A stretch of DNA of 5,712 nucleotides from the NCBI GenBank assembly GCA_021779795.1, contig JAJXZZ010000223.1:1-5712 (forward strand), read 5' to 3'. This stretch comes from Acidobacteriota bacterium. GTDB taxonomy: Bacteria > Acidobacteriota > Vicinamibacteria > Vicinamibacterales > Fen-181. The notes beneath the pieces were generated by a model. The model worked only from the letters and a program-made list of their open reading frames with translations. It was not told where the DNA came from and made no database searches. Positions 3,318-5,712 of this stretch are shown here, one piece after another; positions within the stretch are counted from its first letter, which is position 1; every line of letters begins with the position of its first letter. Both the position numbers and the translations under genes were made by a program.

Positions 3318-5712
3318 GTGCCGCGTCCATTCCTGTCGGGCCTGCGAGGGCGATTGTTCCTGCTCGTCGTACTGGCGGTCCTGCCGGCATTCGCGCTGAC
3401 CTGGTACACGGGATGGGAAGGGCGCCAGGGGCAGCGGGCCAGCGTGGCCAGCGACGCCGTCACGCTGGCGAGAATCGTCGCCAACGACCAGGACCGCGTG
3501 ATCGAGGGCACGCGCCAGATCCTCTCGGACCTGGCGAACGTGCCCGAGGTGCGCGCGGGCGACCCGGCCCGCGCGCGCACCTACTTCGCCCTCCTGATGA
3601 AGCTCTACCCGGGGTACTCGAGCTTCCTGGTCATCGACCCCGCCGGCATGGTGCTGGCCAGCCTGCCCCCGGTCGAAGGTCCCACGAATTTCTCGGACCG
3701 CGTCTGGTTCGCGCGGGCCGTCTCCACGCGGCAGTTCGCGCTCGGCGACTACCAGGTCGGACATTTGACCGGCAAGCGCGTCGTCGTGGCCGCGTGGCCG
3801 GTGGTCGGCGACAACGGGCAGGTCGTCGCGGTGCTGGCGGCGGGCCTCGACGTCACCTGGCTGAACCAGATCGCGGCCACCGCGCAGCTTCCGCCCGGCG
3901 CCGTGCTGACGCTGGTGGACCGCCGGGGCGTGGTCGTGGCCCACTACCCGGCGGCGGTGGGCATTCTCGGCCGCGGGTTCCCCGACTCGGAGCTGATCGC
4001 GAGCATGCGGCAGCAGGCCGAGGGCACGGTCGAACTGACGGGGGAGGATGGCATCAAGCGCGTGTACGCCTTCGTGCCGGTCGGCGGGCGCGCGGAGACC
4101 GGGCTGCGGATCGCGGTCGGCGTGCCCGTCGAGGTCGCCTACGGGGCGGTGGACCGCGCGCAGCGCCGCCACCTGCTCACGCTGCTGCTGGTGACCGTGC
4201 TCACGCTGGCGGCGGCCTGGTACGCGGCGGAACGCTTCGTGCTCCGCCGGGTGTCGTCGCTGCTCGACGCCACCAGGCAGCTGGCCGCCGGCGATCCCCG
4301 GGCGCGCACGCGGCTGCCCTACGACCAGGGGGAACTGAGCGACCTCGCCCGCGCGTTCGACGAGATGGCCGCGGCGCTCCAGGCGCGCCAGGAGGAACGG
4401 GACCGGGCCGAGGGCGCGCTGCGGGAGAGCGAGGAGCGCTTCCGGGTGTTCATGGACAACAGCCCGGCGCTCGCCTTCGTCAGGACCGAGGCGGGCGACA
4501 TGGTCTACGCCAACGCCACGCTCGAGCGCTTCTTCGGCCTCGAGCCGCGCGGCTGGCAGGGGCAGCCGGCGTCCAGGTTCTGGTCGGCCGCCCTGGCCGA
4601 GCGCCTGGGCCGCGACGACGCCGGCGTGCTGGCGGGGGGCGTGCCCGAACAGTCGGTGGACCCCGTCGTCCTGGCCGACGGGCGCGAGCGCTACTGGCTG
4701 CGCGTGACCTTCCCGCTGACCGAGGCGGGCGGCCGGCGCCTGGCGGCCACGCTGGCGTTCGACCTGACCGAGTGGCGGGAGCTGCAGGCCCGGCTGGCGC
4801 GGGCCGAGCGGCGGTACACGCAGCTGGTGGACCACGCGTCCGACGGCATCGCCATCACCGACGCCGACCTGCGGCTGGTCGAGGTCAACGCCGCCGGGTG
4901 CCGGCAGGTCGGCTACACGCGCGAGGAGCTGATCGGGCGGAGCGCGACGGACCTCATCGTGCCCGAGGACCTGGCGGCCCAGCCGCCGCGGCTGGACGAG
5001 GTGCGGGCAGGACGGTCGGTCGTGGTCGAGCGCCGGCTGCGCCGCAAGGACGGCAGCGCGCTGTACGTCGAGATCAGCGCGCGCGCCTTCGAGAACGGCG
5101 GCGTGCAGGCGATCGTGCGCGACGTCTCGGCCAGGCGCGAGGCCGAGGAGGCGCTGCGGGAGAGCGAGGAGCGCTTCCGGCTGCTCTACCAGTACCTGCC
5201 GCTGGCCTACCACTCGGTCTCGCAGGACGGCACGATCGTGATGGTCAACGACGCCTGGCTGGCGCTGACGGGCCTGACGCGGGGCCAGGCGGTCGGGCGC
5301 CGGTTCGCGGACCTGCTGACGCGGGAGAGCGCGGCGGTCTACGAGTCGCGGTTCACGCGGGTGATCGGCGGGGCGGACGTGCACGACGTCGAGGTCACGC
5401 TGGCGCGCGGGGACCAGTCGCTCGTGACCGTGTCGCTCGACTGCCGGCGCGGCCAGGACGCGCGGGGGGAGGTGCGGATCCACTGCGCCCTGCACGACGT
5501 CACGGCCGCGCGGCGGGCCGAGGCGCGCCTGCGCGAGAGCGAGGAGCGCTACCGCACGCTGTTTGCCGACAGCCCGATCTCGCTCTGGGAGGAGGATTTC
5601 TCGGGGATCCGGCGCCACTTCGACCGGCTGCGCGCGCTGGGCGTGTCGGACTTCGAGGAGCATTTCGCGGCGAATCCCGACGAGCTGGCCGACTGCGTGG
5701 AGTCGGTGCGCG
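3318..5712 (+). CDS. Membrane sensor with Cache, HAMP and at least four PAS domains, probable histidine kinase (3' end outside the window)
   Basis: An uninterrupted frame of 798 codons that runs off the right edge. Residues 1-11 (MPRPFLSGLRG) are basic and TM1 is about 12-31. Residues 34-280 form an extracytoplasmic double-Cache-like ligand sensor. Typical words include FSDRVWFARAV near 130 followed by GKRVVVAAWPV, and a second lobe around AVLTLVDRRGVVVAHYP. TM2 is about 286-304. A HAMP linker follows at 305-356, including LAAGDPRARTRLP and GELSDLARAFDEMAAAL. PAS1 is about 375-485 (DNSPALAFVRTEAGDMVYAN), PAS2 about 500-604 (HASDGIAITDADLRLVEVN) and PAS3 about 620-730 (SQDGTIVMVNDAWLALTG). PAS4 begins at 745 and holds the SLWEEDFS word (755-762) of a known PAS subtype. 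Helical LRESEER-type linkers join several PAS units. No HisKA, HATPase or GGDEF sequence is visible, so histidine kinase is inferred from architecture; a diguanylate cyclase is possible. The N-terminal Cache domain suggests sensing of a small extracellular ligand. Confidence 0.9.
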   Translation, partial: MPRPFLSGLRGRLFLLVVLAVLPAFALTWYTGWEGRQGQRASVASDAVTLARIVANDQDRVIEGTRQILSDLANVPEVRAGDPARARTYFALLMKLYPGYSSFLVIDPAGMVLASLPPVEGPTNFSDRVWFARAVSTRQFALGDYQVGHLTGKRVVVAAWPVVGDNGQVVAVLAAGLDVTWLNQIAATAQLPPGAVLTLVDRRGVVVAHYPAAVGILGRGFPDSELIASMRQQAEGTVELTGEDGIKRVYAFVPVGGRAETGLRIAVGVPVEVAYGAVDRAQRRHLLTLLLVTVLTLAAAWYAAERFVLRRVSSLLDATRQLAAGDPRARTRLPYDQGELSDLARAFDEMAAALQARQEERDRAEGALRESEERFRVFMDNSPALAFVRTEAGDMVYANATLERFFGLEPRGWQGQPASRFWSAALAERLGRDDAGVLAGGVPEQSVDPVVLADGRERYWLRVTFPLTEAGGRRLAATLAFDLTEWRELQARLARAERRYTQLVDHASDGIAITDADLRLVEVNAAGCRQVGYTREELIGRSATDLIVPEDLAAQPPRLDEVRAGRSVVVERRLRRKDGSALYVEISARAFENGGVQAIVRDVSARREAEEALRESEERFRLLYQYLPLAYHSVSQDGTIVMVNDAWLALTGLTRGQAVGRRFADLLTRESAAVYESRFTRVIGGADVHDVEVTLARGDQSLVTVSLDCRRGQDARGEVRIHCALHDVTAARRAEARLRESEERYRTLFADSPISLWEEDFSGIRRHFDRLRALGVSDFEEHFAANPDELADCVESVR
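4416..4445 (+). repeat. Linker repeat copy 1 (encodes ALRESEERFR)
   Basis: A 30-nt stretch identical to 5151-5180, 735 nt (245 codons) apart and in the same frame. It encodes the helical linker before PAS1. A 20-nt core (4421-4440) recurs with one mismatch at 5531-5550. Confidence 0.8.
5151..5180 (+). repeat. Linker repeat copy 2 (encodes ALRESEERFR)
   Basis: Exact 30-nt match to 4416-4445, coding for the same linker before PAS3. Identity at the nucleotide level, including synonymous positions, suggests recent internal duplication or gene conversion, or strong codon constraint. Confidence 0.8.
5531..5550 (+). repeat. Linker repeat copy 3 (encodes LRESEER core)
   Basis: This stretch matches 4421-4440 at 19 of 20 bases and precedes PAS4, 125 codons after copy 2. 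The linker between PAS1 and PAS2 (LQARLARAERRY) lacks the repeat. Confidence 0.7.

Noticed and set aside
2304..5663. A 1119-codon open frame on the minus strand antisense to the GNAT-like and sensor genes
   Set aside because: Its product is rich in Arg, Ala, Pro, His and Gln with no family motif. It lies opposite well-supported domains and runs through the promoter region. Long antisense frames are expected in DNA with G/C-biased third positions.
1..5712. CRISPR array, tRNA, rRNA, insertion sequence or prophage signal
   Set aside because: I saw no regularly spaced repeats, cloverleaf-like sequence, transposase motif or terminal inverted repeats, and base composition is even across the genes.

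Overview
The window is GC-rich bacterial DNA with almost gap-free coding. GTG starts appear on at least three of the six genes and codon third positions are strongly G/C. No rRNA, tRNA, IS element, CRISPR array or phage gene is visible. Gene content (a sigma-54 activator, a multi-PAS Cache sensor, an aspartate-pathway operon) and composition would suit an environmental Gram-negative-type lineage such as Methylomirabilota/Rokubacteria, Acidobacteria or a deltaproteobacterial group. That placement is inference only.

Left part, minus strand (1-1404): a compact operon read right to left. It runs from a 74-aa NifU C-terminal-type Fe-S carrier, through aspartate-semialdehyde dehydrogenase (asd), to aspartate kinase (lysC), of which only the first 45 codons lie in the window. 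The gaps are 15 bp and then a 4-bp ATGA overlap. The last two genes catalyse steps 1 and 2 of the aspartate pathway to Lys/Thr/Met and diaminopimelate.

Centre, plus strand (1528-3206): a divergent gene encodes a stand-alone, PspF-like sigma-54 activator consisting of an AAA+ domain and a Fis-type HTH, with no N-terminal sensor domain. It has unusual residues in the ATP-hydrolysis network and a symmetric four-cysteine cluster just after the AAA+ core. It is followed by a 215-bp intergenic region. This region contains an 8-bp hairpin, a long imperfect inverted repeat, and a textbook sigma-54 promoter (TGGCAC-N5-TTGCT) directly in front of a small GNAT-like gene. The arrangement suggests that the activator controls its neighbour, a local regulator-promoter-target module. 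This is the most interesting part of the window.

Right part, plus strand (3318-5712): after a sigma-70-type promoter and a good Shine-Dalgarno sequence, a large membrane sensor begins at a GTG. It has TM1, an extracytoplasmic double-Cache-like domain, TM2, HAMP and at least four PAS domains, and it runs off the right edge. Its output domain (probably a histidine kinase) is not in the window.
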